64,000 nucleotides of DNA, from contig JASBVM010000023.1 of the NCBI GenBank assembly GCA_029961055.1, forward strand, positions 1 to 64,000. Direction: 5' to 3'. Positions 16,653-25,791 of the stretch are shown here, one piece after another; positions within the stretch are counted from its first letter, which is position 1; each line of letters starts with the position of its first letter. The position numbers and the translations under genes are program-made. This DNA comes from Bacillota bacterium. Lineage in GTDB: Bacteria; Bacillota; Sulfobacillia; JAIMAT01. The notes below the pieces were generated by a model. That model saw nothing but the letters and a program-made list of their open reading frames with translations, did not search any database and had not been told where the DNA came from.

Positions 16653-17413
16653 CGCGGGGGAGGAGAGGGAGCCGGGTTCCCGGCCTCTCGGAGCAGGTGG
16701 CCGAGCGAGACGAACTGGAAGCCTTTCCCTCGCAGCTCCAGGAGGATCTGGCGGAGCGCCAGGGGCGTCTGGCTGTCCGTGTCGTTGGCGCTCATGAGGA
16801 CGATGTCGCCCGGTCGTGCCAGGCGGAGGACGCGGCGGCGGATGTAGTCCGGTCCCGGCCCCAGCCAGTCCTGCGAGTCGAGGCTCCAGCGGACGGGGAC
16901 GTAGCCCAGCTCCACCGCCGTCTGGACTACCGTCGGGCTGTAGTCCCCGTTGGGCGCGCGGAAGAAGCGCGCCGGCTCCCCCGTCACCTGGCGGAGGACG
17001 GAGCCGCTCCGCTGGAGCTCCTCCCGGATCACCTCGCGCCCGTACTGGCTCATGTTGATCTGACGGTAGCCCAGGCTGCCCACCTCGTGCCCGTCCGCCG
17101 TCATGCGGCGGACCAGCTCCGGGTGCTCCGCCGCCCAGGCGCCGGAGACGAAGAAGAGAGCGGGCACGTGCTCGTCATGGAGGATGTCCAGGACCTGCAC
17201 GGGCACCTGGTCCCCCCAGGCCACGTCGAAGGTGAGCACCAGCTCCCGCCTCCGGGTCTCCACCCGCTCCAGCGGCGCCGGCTGGCCGGCGGCCGGCAGG
17301 TAGGCGGCCAGTCGCAGCCCCCCCTCCAGGACCAGGAGGAAGCCCAGGAGCGCCGCGAAGACGGCGGCCCTGCGGCGGACGGCTTCGCCGAGGTCGAGGT
17401 GGAGGACGAACAC
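16649..17413 (-). CDS. PdaB-like polysaccharide deacetylase, metal-binding His missing
   Basis: A protein of about 254 residues with an N-terminal membrane anchor (RRAAVFAALLGFLLVLEGGL) and a NodB-fold domain of the PdaB type (TFDVAWGD, RAPNGDYSP, WSLDSQDWLGPG). PdaB proteins act on cortex peptidoglycan late in sporulation. NodB enzymes bind metal through one Asp and two His in a (N/S)HxxxH motif. Here those positions read S-L-G-Y-R-Q (113-118), so Leu114 and Gln118 replace both His. The later His (usually in LLH or LMH) is Ser. Asp63 is kept. Metal-dependent deacetylation is therefore unlikely by the usual route. The GTG at 17413 follows AAGGGG; an upstream in-frame GTG in 17414-17608 is possible. 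Confidence 0.75.
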   Translation of the reverse strand: MFVLHLDLGEAVRRRAAVFAALLGFLLVLEGGLRLAAYLPAAGQPAPLERVETRRRELVLTFDVAWGDQVPVQVLDILHDEHVPALFFVSGAWAAEHPELVRRMTADGHEVGSLGYRQINMSQYGREVIREELQRSGSVLRQVTGEPARFFRAPNGDYSPTVVQTAVELGYVPVRWSLDSQDWLGPGPDYIRRRVLRLARPGDIVLMSANDTDSQTPLALRQILLELRGKGFQFVSLGHLLREAGNPAPSPPPR

Positions 17414-17608
17414 CCGCGCGGCATCCCCTTCCCGGCCTGGCCGCACCCCCCATGGAGCCAGGCCGCGGTAGAGGGTATGCCCTGGCGGGCCGGTCCTACG
17501 CCTTCCGGCGCCCCGCGCCCGGAGCGAGACCGGCCCGCCTGCCGTGCTCCCGGCCGGCCGGGAGGGCGGTGCCCGACCGGCCGGCGGAGGCGGCCAATGG
17601 CCGGGCAC

Positions 17609-18685
17609 CTAGGCATGGAGCCGCCGCCGGAGGCGCTGACGCCGGTGCTCCAGCTCCTGCACCCGCTGTGCCGAGCCCGGCAGGCGGCGCCTGGCCTCCA
17701 GCGAAAGCGCCTGCTCCACCAGCTCCAGGGCCCGTTCGGGTCTCTTGAGCCGGTGCTCGTAAAGCTTGGCCAGGGCGACAAAGGCCTCGCTGGGAGCGAG
17801 GGAGGGCTGGGTGAGCAGCTCCTCCCAGACCGCGGCCGCCTCCGTCCAGCGCCGGTGCCGCTCCAGCTCCCGCGCCAGGAGCCGGCCGGTACGGAGGCGC
17901 TCCCCAGGCCGCTCGGACCCGCGGAAGGCCTGGGCAAGCAACGGGACCGAGGCGGGGTCGCCGGCCTTCCGGGCCCAGCGGCCCAGCCCCTCCGCCGCCC
18001 AGGCGGGCAGCCCCTGCGACGGGCGCCGGGCGAGCAGCTCCGCCAGGCGAGCGGTCAGGGCGGCCAGGGAGACCAGGTCGCTCCGGTTGTGCGCCAGCAC
18101 GTCGTCCAGAAGCCCCGCGTCTCCCCCGTTCAGATAGGCCAGGTACCGGGCGGGGGCAGCCGACCCGGGAAGGTCGCCCTCGCGCCGGAGACCGAGCACA
18201 GCCTCCTCCAGGACCGCCAGCGAGGCGCGCCCGAGCCGGCGCCCCCAGACCGCCCGGGCCAGCGGAAGGATGTCCCAACCCGCGGTGCCCGCCGCTCCCG
18301 TCGCACCCGGCGCAGCGGGGGCGAAGGGGTTGGGGCCGGCGCCCGGACCGTGGCAGAGAAGCCAGCGCCCCGCCAGCAGGGGCAGGTCGAAGCGGTCGCC
18401 GTTGAAGGTGACCCAGGGGCGGCCGGCCATCTCCGCCGCCACCTCCTCCAGCCAGGCCGCCTCCTCCGCCGGGTCGGGGAGGAGGTGCTGGAGGACCACC
18501 AGCTCGTCCTCCTCCCACCAGGCGAGGCCGACCAGGAAGACCAGCGTCCCCGCGCCCCGGGAGAGCCCGGTGCTCTCCACGTCCAGGTAGCCCCACCCCC
18601 GGGGGGAGCCCTCCAGGGGGACGGCCGAGGGGAGCAGCCCGCGCCGCGGTTCGGCGTCCAGGCCCTGCGGGGAGAGACCGGGCAC
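17609..18685 (-). CDS. mrfB: MrfB (YprB) exonuclease
   Basis: The partner of the helicase MrfA in the Bacillus mitomycin repair pathway (formerly YprAB). The 358-residue call has an RNase H-like DEDD exonuclease core: DVES (motif I, near residue 35), VTFNGDRFDLPLL (motif II) and HNRSDLVSL (motif III). A C-terminal TPR-like helical part (residues about 250-345) follows. The reading frame stays open upstream to just inside mrfA, and that upstream peptide (WDRFLAERAKAPAGA) looks protein-like but has no ATG, GTG or TTG. The GTG at 18685 is thus the first normal start, and a non-standard start further up is possible. MrfB is known as a metal-dependent exonuclease; I infer the same here. Confidence 0.8.
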   Translation of the reverse strand: MPGLSPQGLDAEPRRGLLPSAVPLEGSPRGWGYLDVESTGLSRGAGTLVFLVGLAWWEEDELVVLQHLLPDPAEEAAWLEEVAAEMAGRPWVTFNGDRFDLPLLAGRWLLCHGPGAGPNPFAPAAPGATGAAGTAGWDILPLARAVWGRRLGRASLAVLEEAVLGLRREGDLPGSAAPARYLAYLNGGDAGLLDDVLAHNRSDLVSLAALTARLAELLARRPSQGLPAWAAEGLGRWARKAGDPASVPLLAQAFRGSERPGERLRTGRLLARELERHRRWTEAAAVWEELLTQPSLAPSEAFVALAKLYEHRLKRPERALELVEQALSLEARRRLPGSAQRVQELEHRRQRLRRRLHA

Positions 18686-18830
18686 CCTCGCCGCCGGGAG
18701 CCGCAGGGGACCTGCCCGCCGGAGGGCGGACCCCGGCTCGCCGGAAGGCGCGGAAGGGTACAGCGGCGCGGCGCGCGAAGCCGCCCCGGCCGGCGCCTTC
18801 GCCCGCTCCGCCAGGAAGCGGTCCCAGCGC

Positions 18831-21164
18831 TCAAGGAGCCCCGTGCGGCCTCACCTCGCCCAGGCCGCTCCCTCCGGCCTCCAGGCAGGCGGCCAGGAGC
18901 GACCGCGCCACCTCCTTCCCCCGCGGCCCCACCTCGCTGGCCGGGCCCACGCAACCGGGGCAGCCGTTCTCGCAGGGGCAGCGGTCGACCAGCTCGAGGG
19001 CGGTCCGCAGAAGGTCCCGGTGGAGCGCGTACAGCTTCTCGCTCAGCCCCACGCCCCCCGGGTAGGACTCGTAGAGGAAGACCGTGGGCCGGCCCGTGAA
19101 AGGCGAGCGCGCCTGGACCGAGGAACGGAGGTCCTGGGGGTCGCAGAGGAGGTAGAGCGGGGCCACCCCCGCCAGCAGCCGTCCGAGCCCCAGCAGCCCG
19201 CCCTCCAGCACCGCCTGCGGCCAGAGGGCGCCGCTCTCCGGCGGCAGCGCCAGCCAGAAGGCGGCGGAGGGCATCTCCAGCTCCGGCAGGTGGATCCGCC
19301 CCCAGCCCACGTTCTCGCGGGTGGTGAGCCGGATCTTCTTGAAGAGGGTGGCCCGGGAGACGACCCGCACCTCGCCCCAGGCCCGCTGCCATCCGCCGGG
19401 GAGCGCCTCCTGGCGCTCCACCTGGGTGACGCGCAGCTCCACCGCCAGATCGGCGTCGGTGTAATAGTCCACGTCCACCGGCCGGACGTACGCCTTCCTC
19501 TCCTGGAAGTCGAGCCGGGTCACCTCGTACTGCCGGCCCCCGTGGAGGTAGATGGCCTGCTCGTGGACCAGGAGCGGCGCCGAGAAGAGGTCCACCTCGC
19601 CGATCACCCGGGCCCCCTGGCTGCTGTCGACGATGACCACGTTCTCCTGCGCCGCCGAGCGGAGGCTGATCTCGTTGGCGGGGAAGCTCTCCGCGTTCCA
19701 GAACCAGCGGCCGCCGGTGTGGCGGAGCACCCCTTCCCGGGCGAGGAACTCGAGGATCGCCTCCAGGTCGACGCCGTCCTCGCCCTCCAGGCCCGGCCAG
19801 CGCTCGCCGTCGCGGAAGGGGAGCTCGAAGGCGGCGCACTGGACGTGGCTCATGAGGATGTAGAGGTTTTCCGGGTTGATGCGCGCCTCTTCCGGCTCCT
19901 TCGACAGGAAGTACTCCGGGTGCGTCACCACGTACTGGTCGAGGGGGGCCCCGCCGGCCACCAGCACCGCCACCGCCGGCTCCTGCCGCCGCCCGGCGCG
20001 CCCCGCCTCCTGCCAGGTGCTGGCGACGCTCCCGGGGTAGCCGGCCATCACCGAGGCGCTCAGGCTGCCGATGTCGACGCCCAGCTCCAGGGCGTTGGTG
20101 CTGGCCACGCCGAGGATCTGGCCGCTCCGCAGGCCGCGCTCGATCCGGCGCCGCTCCCCCGGCAGGTAGCCTCCCCGGTACCCCTCCACCCGGCTGGCCA
20201 GCGCGGGTGGCAGCTTCCGGCGCAGCTCCGAGAGCATCAGCTCCACGGAGAGGCGGGAGCGCCCGAAGAGGATGGTGGGGACGGCATGGCGGAGGAAACG
20301 GGCCGCCCAGGCTTCGGCCTCGGCCAGCGAGCTTCTCCGGATGCCGGAGGAGGGGTCCACCAGGGGCGGGTTATAGAATAGAAAGTGCTTCTCACCCTGG
20401 GGCGCGCCGTTCTCCCGGATGGCGACGGCGGCCCGGCCGGTCAGGCGCCGGGCCAGTTCGGCCGGGTTGCCGATGGTGGCCGAGGTGGCGATGACCTGGG
20501 GGGAGCTCCCGTAGAAGCGGGCGATCCGCTCCAGGCGCCGGAGGACGCCGGCCACGTGGCTGCCGAAGACGCCCCGGTACTGGTGGAGCTCGTCGATGAC
20601 GACGAAGCGGAGCCCCTGGAAGAGCTTCTGCCACTGGGTGTGATGCGGCAGAATGGCTGCGTGGAGCATGTCGGGGTTGGTGATGACGATGCGCGCCGCC
20701 GCCCGGATGGCACGGCGCCTTTCGGGAGGCGTGTCGCCATCGTAGGTGTCGGCGAGGAAGCCCTCCCCCAGGGCCTCCAGGAGGGCGGAGAGCTCCGCCC
20801 TCTGATCCTGGGCCAGGGCCTTGGTGGGGAAGAGGTAGAGCGCCCGCGCCTCGGGCTCGGCCAGGAGGCGCTCCAGCACCGGCAGGTTGTAGCAGAGCGT
20901 CTTCCCGGAGGCGGTGGGCGTCACCACCACCGGGTTCCGCCCCTCCCGGGCCGCCTGCCAGGCGGCGAGCTGGTGGCTGTAGAGACGATGCACACCGCGC
21001 CGTTCCAGGGCCTGCCGGAGGGCCGCCGGGCTCCACTCCGGCCAGTCGCTCCAGCGGGCCTCGCGCGGCGGGATCCGTACCCAGGCGGTGATGGAGGGCC
21101 GGAGCGCCGGGTCGGCGTCGATCTCCTCGAGAAGCTGCGCGAGATTCAAGGGCGGACCACCCAC
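18831..21164 (-). CDS. mrfA: MrfA (YprA) DEXH-box helicase
   Basis: A 777-residue SF2 helicase of the YprA/Hrq1 group, a 3'-5' DNA helicase needed for repair of mitomycin C damage in Bacillus. Helicase motifs run in order: Q-like region YSHQLAAWQAAREG, Walker A TPTASGKT (about 82-89), DELH box (VVIDELHQYRG), SATIGN, the LELGVDIG motif and QEAGRAGRR (motif VI). The C-terminal DUF1998-like domain ends with a four-cysteine cluster (CPCENGCPGC) expected to bind zinc. The GTG at 21164 begins the longest frame; a TTG five codons later (21149) is a reasonable alternative given a GAGGTGGGTGG tract. mrfB follows with its open frame overlapping the end of mrfA, so the pair is an operon. Confidence 0.92.
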   Translation of the reverse strand: MGGPPLNLAQLLEEIDADPALRPSITAWVRIPPREARWSDWPEWSPAALRQALERRGVHRLYSHQLAAWQAAREGRNPVVVTPTASGKTLCYNLPVLERLLAEPEARALYLFPTKALAQDQRAELSALLEALGEGFLADTYDGDTPPERRRAIRAAARIVITNPDMLHAAILPHHTQWQKLFQGLRFVVIDELHQYRGVFGSHVAGVLRRLERIARFYGSSPQVIATSATIGNPAELARRLTGRAAVAIRENGAPQGEKHFLFYNPPLVDPSSGIRRSSLAEAEAWAARFLRHAVPTILFGRSRLSVELMLSELRRKLPPALASRVEGYRGGYLPGERRRIERGLRSGQILGVASTNALELGVDIGSLSASVMAGYPGSVASTWQEAGRAGRRQEPAVAVLVAGGAPLDQYVVTHPEYFLSKEPEEARINPENLYILMSHVQCAAFELPFRDGERWPGLEGEDGVDLEAILEFLAREGVLRHTGGRWFWNAESFPANEISLRSAAQENVVIVDSSQGARVIGEVDLFSAPLLVHEQAIYLHGGRQYEVTRLDFQERKAYVRPVDVDYYTDADLAVELRVTQVERQEALPGGWQRAWGEVRVVSRATLFKKIRLTTRENVGWGRIHLPELEMPSAAFWLALPPESGALWPQAVLEGGLLGLGRLLAGVAPLYLLCDPQDLRSSVQARSPFTGRPTVFLYESYPGGVGLSEKLYALHRDLLRTALELVDRCPCENGCPGCVGPASEVGPRGKEVARSLLAACLEAGGSGLGEVRPHGAP

Positions 21165-21205
21165 CTCGATCCAAGGGGCCGGACGCGCCGGCCCCGCGAA
21201 GGACG

Positions 21206-22921
21206 GTGACCAAGATCCCCAAAGAGTTTCGCGCCGGACCGCTCAGTCCCCTTGCCGTCAACCCGCTCTTCGGCCGCTGGCTGGAAGAGCCCGCCGTCCT
21301 CCAGGACCGGCTGCGGCTCGCCCTCCGCCCGGACGAGCCCGCGCTGGCCGAGCAGGCGGCGTGGGTGGGGGAGCATTTCGCCGGCGACCGGCACCGGCTG
21401 GTGGAGGCGCTCCTGGCCACCGGCCGGGAGCTGGGGGCGCCCCTGGCCAGCATGGAGAACGCGGCCCGGCTCGAGGACCCCCGGGCGCTCGCGCTGGTCA
21501 CCGGCCAGCAGCCCGCCCTGGCGGGGGGGCCGGCATACACCGTCTACAAGGCGCTCCAGGCGGTCCGCTGGGCGCGCGAGCTGGAGCTCCGCTGGCGCCG
21601 CCCGGTGATCCCGGTCTTCTGGCTGGCCGGGGAGGATCACGACTACGGCGAGGCCTCGGGAACCTACGTCTGGACCGCCGACCGGCGGGTGATGCGCATC
21701 CGGCTGGCCACCCGCCACGGCTGGCGTCGCCCGGTCGCCTGGGTGCCGCTGGAGGCGGACGCCCAGCTGGCCGTCGAGGCGCTCCTGCAGGCGCTGGCCC
21801 CTCTGGAGCATGCCGGGGAGGTGCGGGCCCTCCTGGAGGGGAGCCTCCGGAGCTCCCGCCTCCTGGGCGACTGGTTCGCCCGCCTGCTCCTGGGCCTGCT
21901 CGGCCGGCGCGGGCTCGTCCTCTGCGATCCGATGCGCCCGGAGCTGCGGAGGCTGGCGGCGCCGGCGGTGGAGCTCCTCCTCCGCCGGCCGGCGGAGGTG
22001 CTCCAGGCCTGTCGCCAGGGCGAGGAAGCGATCCGCGCCCGCGGCCTCACCCCCGCCCTCCGCTCCCACCCGCTCCAGCTCCCGCTCTTCCACCTGGACG
22101 GCGACGGCGCCCGCCGCGCCCTCCAATACCGGGAAGGAAGCTTCTCCGAGCGCGGGGGCGCCTGGTCCGGCACCGCCGCGGCGCTTCTGGACGAGCTGGA
22201 GCGGGCGCCGGAACGGTTCAGCCCCTCGGCCGCCCTCCGCCCCGTCGTCCAGGACCGGCTCCTGCCCACCGTCGCCTACGTGGCCGGCCCCGGCGAGATC
22301 GCCTACCTGAGCCAGCTGGCCGAGCTCTACGCCTTCTACGGCCAGCGCCCCCCGGTCTTCCTCCCGCGCCGGCACGTGACGGTGGTGGGCGGGGAGGAGG
22401 CCGAGTGGATGGAGCGCGCAGACGCCGATGTCGCCAGCGTCTGGGAGGCGCGCAGCCGGCCGGAGATCCTGGTGGCCAGGGGCATCCCCTCCGTCCGGGC
22501 GGCCTTGAGCGAGTGGGAGGCGCGCCGCCAGGCCCTGGCCCGGGCGCTGGAGGCGAGCCAGGGCTTCCTGGCGGCGCTGGAGGGCGGGGAGGGCGCAGCC
22601 GCCGGGCCGGGGGAAGACGCCGGCTCCGCCTGGACCGGACGGTGGCTGGCGCGCCTCGACCGGCGGCTCTGGAGCCTGCTCCGGCTCCGCCATCGCGCCG
22701 ACTTCTCGGAGGCGCGCCGGGTGGCCACCGCGCTCTTCCCGCTGGCGCTCCCCCAGGACCGCGTCTTCGCCGTCTGGTCCTGGCTGGCGCGGAGCGGCAC
22801 GGACTGGCTGGAGGAAGTGGCCGAGGCCCCGATCGAACCCCTCCACCTGGTCGCCTGGCCCCTCCGGCCGGAGGAGGCCGCGTGCTCCCGCCGGCAGGCG
22901 TCGGGAGGCGGTACGGACTAG
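21206..22921 (+). CDS. bshC: BshC, putative cysteine ligase of bacillithiol synthesis
   Basis: A 571-residue protein with the BshC signatures ALVTGQQPALAGGPAYTVYKAL and PVFWLAGEDHDYGEA in the Rossmann core, and a long C-terminal coiled-coil arm. BshC adds cysteine to GlcN-malate in the last step of bacillithiol synthesis. Its presence suggests that the cell makes bacillithiol, although bshA and bshB are not in this window. The GTG at 21206 follows GAAGGA. It diverges from mrfA over 41 bp, too short for elaborate control. In Bacillus bshC lies near ftsL and mraZ, so the location here differs. Confidence 0.9.
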   Translation: MTKIPKEFRAGPLSPLAVNPLFGRWLEEPAVLQDRLRLALRPDEPALAEQAAWVGEHFAGDRHRLVEALLATGRELGAPLASMENAARLEDPRALALVTGQQPALAGGPAYTVYKALQAVRWARELELRWRRPVIPVFWLAGEDHDYGEASGTYVWTADRRVMRIRLATRHGWRRPVAWVPLEADAQLAVEALLQALAPLEHAGEVRALLEGSLRSSRLLGDWFARLLLGLLGRRGLVLCDPMRPELRRLAAPAVELLLRRPAEVLQACRQGEEAIRARGLTPALRSHPLQLPLFHLDGDGARRALQYREGSFSERGGAWSGTAAALLDELERAPERFSPSAALRPVVQDRLLPTVAYVAGPGEIAYLSQLAELYAFYGQRPPVFLPRRHVTVVGGEEAEWMERADADVASVWEARSRPEILVARGIPSVRAALSEWEARRQALARALEASQGFLAALEGGEGAAAGPGEDAGSAWTGRWLARLDRRLWSLLRLRHRADFSEARRVATALFPLALPQDRVFAVWSWLARSGTDWLEEVAEAPIEPLHLVAWPLRPEEAACSRRQASGGGTD

Positions 22922-22958
22922 CGCAGGGGCGGACCGGCGCAGAGGCAGAGGTGAGGAG

Positions 22959-24314
22959 ATGGGGGCCCGAACGAGGCCGTCGGTCTACATCGAGACGTTG
23001 GGCTGCGCCAAGAACACGGTGGACAGCGAGTACATGGCGGGCCTCCTGGCCCGGTCCGGCTTCCGCCTGGCGGAGAGGGCGGCCGGCGCGGACGTGGCGG
23101 TCCTGGAGACCTGCGGCTTCATCGGGCCGGCGCGGCAGGAGTCGCAGGAGGCGCTGGAGGAGCTGCTGGAGCTGAAGCAGCGGGGGCGGACCCGGGCCGT
23201 GGTGGTGGCCGGCTGCCTGGTCCAGCGCGATCCGGTGGGCCTGCGCCGGCTCTACCCCGGGGTGGACGCCCTGCTGGGCAGCGGCGACTTCCCCCAGGTG
23301 GCCGAGGTGCTCCGCCAGGTGCTGGAGGGGCACAGGGACGGGGAGCCGCCCGACCGGGTGGGGGTTCCTTCCTACCGGTACGACGCCCCCCTGCCGCGCC
23401 TCGGCGCGGGCGGCTTCAGCGCGTACGTCAAGATCTCCGAGGGCTGCGACCACGGCTGCGCCTTCTGCGCCATCCCCCTGATGCGCGGGCGCTTCCGCTC
23501 GCGGCCGGCGGAGGTGATCGAGCGGGAGGTGGCGGAGCTGGCCCAGGCCGGCGTCCGGGAGATCAACCTGATCGCCCAGGACAGCACCGCCTACGGCCTC
23601 GACCACCCGGGCGGCCCGCGGCTGCCGGAGCTCCTCCGCCGGCTGGACCGCGTGGACGGGGTGGAGTGGCTCCGCCTCCACTACGCCTACCCGACGCTGG
23701 TGGACGAGCGGCTCCTGGAGGTGATGGCGGAGAGCCGCCACATCCTGCACTACCTGGACATGCCGCTCCAGCACGGGAGCGACGCCGTCCTGCAGGCGAT
23801 GCGGCGGCCCGAGCGGCGGCCGCTGATCGAGGAGAAGGTGCAGAGGATCCGGCGGACGATGCCGGACGCCATCCTGCGCAGCACCTTCATCGTCGGCTTC
23901 CCCGGCGAGGGAAGGGCCCAGTTCGAGGAACTCCTCGACCTCCTGCGCTCCCTGGAGCTGGACCGGGTCGGCTTCTTCGCCTACTCGCGCGAGCCCGGGA
24001 CGCCGGCCGCCGACCTCCATCCCCAGGTGCCGGAGCGGGTGAAGGAATCGCGGCTGCGCCGGGCCGAGGCGCTGCAGGCGCGGATCGGCGAACGGCGGCA
24101 GCGACGCTTCCTGGGCCGCACGCTGGAGGTCTGGGTGGAGGCGCAGGACCCCGACGATCCGCGCTACTGGGTGGGCCGCTGGTGGGGGCAGGCACCCGAG
24201 GTGGACGGGAACGTCGTCTTCGCCGGGCTCCGCCCGCACCGCCCGGGCGACCGGGTCCGCGTCCGGATCGAGCGGGCCGAAGCGGCGGATCTGATGGGAA
24301 GCGAGCTTCCTTGA
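22959..24314 (+). CDS. rimO: Ribosomal protein S12 methylthiotransferase RimO
   Basis: A 451-residue radical-SAM enzyme that methylthiolates the conserved aspartate of ribosomal protein S12. The N-terminal UPF0004 domain has its three Cys (ETLGCAKN, ETCGFI, AGCLVQR) for one Fe-S cluster. The radical-SAM motif is CDHGCAFCAIP near residue 160. The C-terminal TRAM domain (GRTLEVWVEAQD to the end) binds the substrate. The cysteine contexts, especially TLGCAKNTVDSE and the SEGCDHGCAFC stretch, place it in RimO rather than MiaB, which is encoded separately at 36.7 kb. The ATG at 22959 follows GAGGTGAGGAG. The stop overlaps the TTG start of the following carboxypeptidase gene. Confidence 0.93.
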   Translation: MGARTRPSVYIETLGCAKNTVDSEYMAGLLARSGFRLAERAAGADVAVLETCGFIGPARQESQEALEELLELKQRGRTRAVVVAGCLVQRDPVGLRRLYPGVDALLGSGDFPQVAEVLRQVLEGHRDGEPPDRVGVPSYRYDAPLPRLGAGGFSAYVKISEGCDHGCAFCAIPLMRGRFRSRPAEVIEREVAELAQAGVREINLIAQDSTAYGLDHPGGPRLPELLRRLDRVDGVEWLRLHYAYPTLVDERLLEVMAESRHILHYLDMPLQHGSDAVLQAMRRPERRPLIEEKVQRIRRTMPDAILRSTFIVGFPGEGRAQFEELLDLLRSLELDRVGFFAYSREPGTPAADLHPQVPERVKESRLRRAEALQARIGERRQRRFLGRTLEVWVEAQDPDDPRYWVGRWWGQAPEVDGNVVFAGLRPHRPGDRVRVRIERAEAADLMGSELP

Positions 24315-25624
24315 GCGCGGGACCGGGGGGCGCACCGCGTCCGGGGCGCCGGAGGTGGGCCGCGGTCCTCCTGCTTGCCTGCCTTCTCCAGCCGCTCCTC
24401 CCGCCGGCGCCGGTCGCGGCCCGGGATCCGCGGCTCGGGTTGGCCGCGCTCCTCCGTCCCGAGGAGCCGCCCCCTCCGGTGGAGGCGCCGGGCTACGTGG
24501 TCATGGACGAGGCGACAGGCCAGGTCCTGGCCGAGCGGCAGGGCGACGTGCCCCGGCCCCCGGCCAGCATCACCAAGATCCTGACGGCGCTCGTCGTCCT
24601 GGAGCGGAGCCGGCCCGACGACCGGGTCACGGTCAGCCGCCAGGCCTCCGAGGTGCAGGGAAGCCGCGTCTACCTGAGCGAAGGCTCGACGTTCACCGTC
24701 CGGCAGCTCCTCCTGGCGCTGATGCTCGCCTCGGCCAACGACGCCGCGGTGGCGCTGGCCGAGCACGTGGCCGGCAGCGAGGCCGCCTTCGCCCGCCTGC
24801 TCGACCAGCGCGCCGCCCAGCTGGGCGCGCGCACCGCCCACTTCGTCAACGCCAGCGGCCTGCCCGCTCCCGGCCACGTGGCCTCGCCGCTGGACATGGC
24901 CGTCATCGCCCGGGCGGCGCTCCGGAATCCCGCCTTCCGCCAGCTCGTCTCCGTCAAGGAAGCGGACATCCCCTGGAACCACGGCGACGGTCCCCGCCAC
25001 CTGGTCAACCACAACCGGCTCCTCTTCCTTCACCCCGATGTGGTCGGGGTCAAGAACGGCTACACGGTGGAGGCGGGGCAGACGCTGGTCCTGGCCGTCC
25101 GCCGGGGGACGCGCGAGATCCTGGTGGTGACCATGGGCGGCGGGCTGGGCAACTGGGAGGAGAGCTATGCCTTGGCGGACTGGGCCTTCCGGAGTTTCTA
25201 CCCGGTGCGGGCGGTGGACGCGGGGCAGCGTTTCCTGCTTCGCCTGCCCGGTGGCCGGCGGGTCGAGGCGGAGGCGCTCCGTCCGCTTCAGATCGACCTG
25301 CCGGTGGGCTCTCCCGCGCTCCAGATACGGGTGCAGGCCGGCGTGCGCGCCCCCTCGCCGGGGCGGACGGTGGGATGGGCCGGCGCCTATCTGGATGGCC
25401 GGCTCCTGGGGCGGGTCCCGCTTCGGCAGCCGGCCCCGGTGGCCGGTCAGGAGGCCTCGGCCGGGGCGGGGCCCGGCCGCAAGGGCTGGGAAGGGTGGCT
25501 CCTCCTCCTGGTGCTTCTGGCAGGGGGCGCCTGGGAATGGCGGCTGCGCCGCCTGCGCCGCCGACGCCTCCTGGAACGGCAGCGCCGGCGCCTCTCCACC
25601 CTCCCGGATCCGAACGGAAGGTAA
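24311..25624 (+). CDS. S11 D-alanyl-D-alanine carboxypeptidase with KNG variant
   Basis: A 437-residue secreted S11 peptidase and the second in this window. A signal peptide (WAAVLLLACLLQPLLP core) is followed by the catalytic domain with SITK (Ser86, Lys89) and SAN (141-143). The third motif, normally KTG, reads K248-N249-G250. The Thr/Ser of this motif helps hold the substrate carboxylate, so activity may be altered. A C-terminal hydrophobic helix (GWEGWLLLLVLLAGGAW) and a strongly basic cytoplasmic tail anchor it. The TTG at 24311 overlaps the rimO stop (TTGA). The architecture with a C-terminal membrane helix resembles sporulation DacB/DacF enzymes; which one is not clear. Confidence 0.87.
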   Translation: MSAGPGGAPRPGRRRWAAVLLLACLLQPLLPPAPVAARDPRLGLAALLRPEEPPPPVEAPGYVVMDEATGQVLAERQGDVPRPPASITKILTALVVLERSRPDDRVTVSRQASEVQGSRVYLSEGSTFTVRQLLLALMLASANDAAVALAEHVAGSEAAFARLLDQRAAQLGARTAHFVNASGLPAPGHVASPLDMAVIARAALRNPAFRQLVSVKEADIPWNHGDGPRHLVNHNRLLFLHPDVVGVKNGYTVEAGQTLVLAVRRGTREILVVTMGGGLGNWEESYALADWAFRSFYPVRAVDAGQRFLLRLPGGRRVEAEALRPLQIDLPVGSPALQIRVQAGVRAPSPGRTVGWAGAYLDGRLLGRVPLRQPAPVAGQEASAGAGPGRKGWEGWLLLLVLLAGGAWEWRLRRLRRRRLLERQRRRLSTLPDPNGR

Positions 25625-25732
25625 GCCGGGCGCTGGCGTCGAATCCCCGGGCAAGGTACGGGGGGCGGTGCGCGATGAGCACGCGGCTGGGAGAGGAGGA
25701 GACGGCCTGCAACCCGGGTGGCACGGGGACCA

Positions 25733-25770
25733 AAAGAGCGTTCTGCGCCAGCAGAACGCTCTTTCGATTT
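25733..25770. terminator. Strong bidirectional terminator
   Basis: A perfect 14-bp stem (25733-25746 with 25751-25764, loop GCCA) starts with A-rich and ends with T-rich sequence, so it works as a Rho-independent terminator in both directions. It separates the carboxypeptidase gene from the convergent cold-shock gene. The rest of 25625-25791 shows nothing else clear. Confidence 0.92.
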
Positions 25771-25791
25771 CCTACTTCCCAGGGTGCTGCG

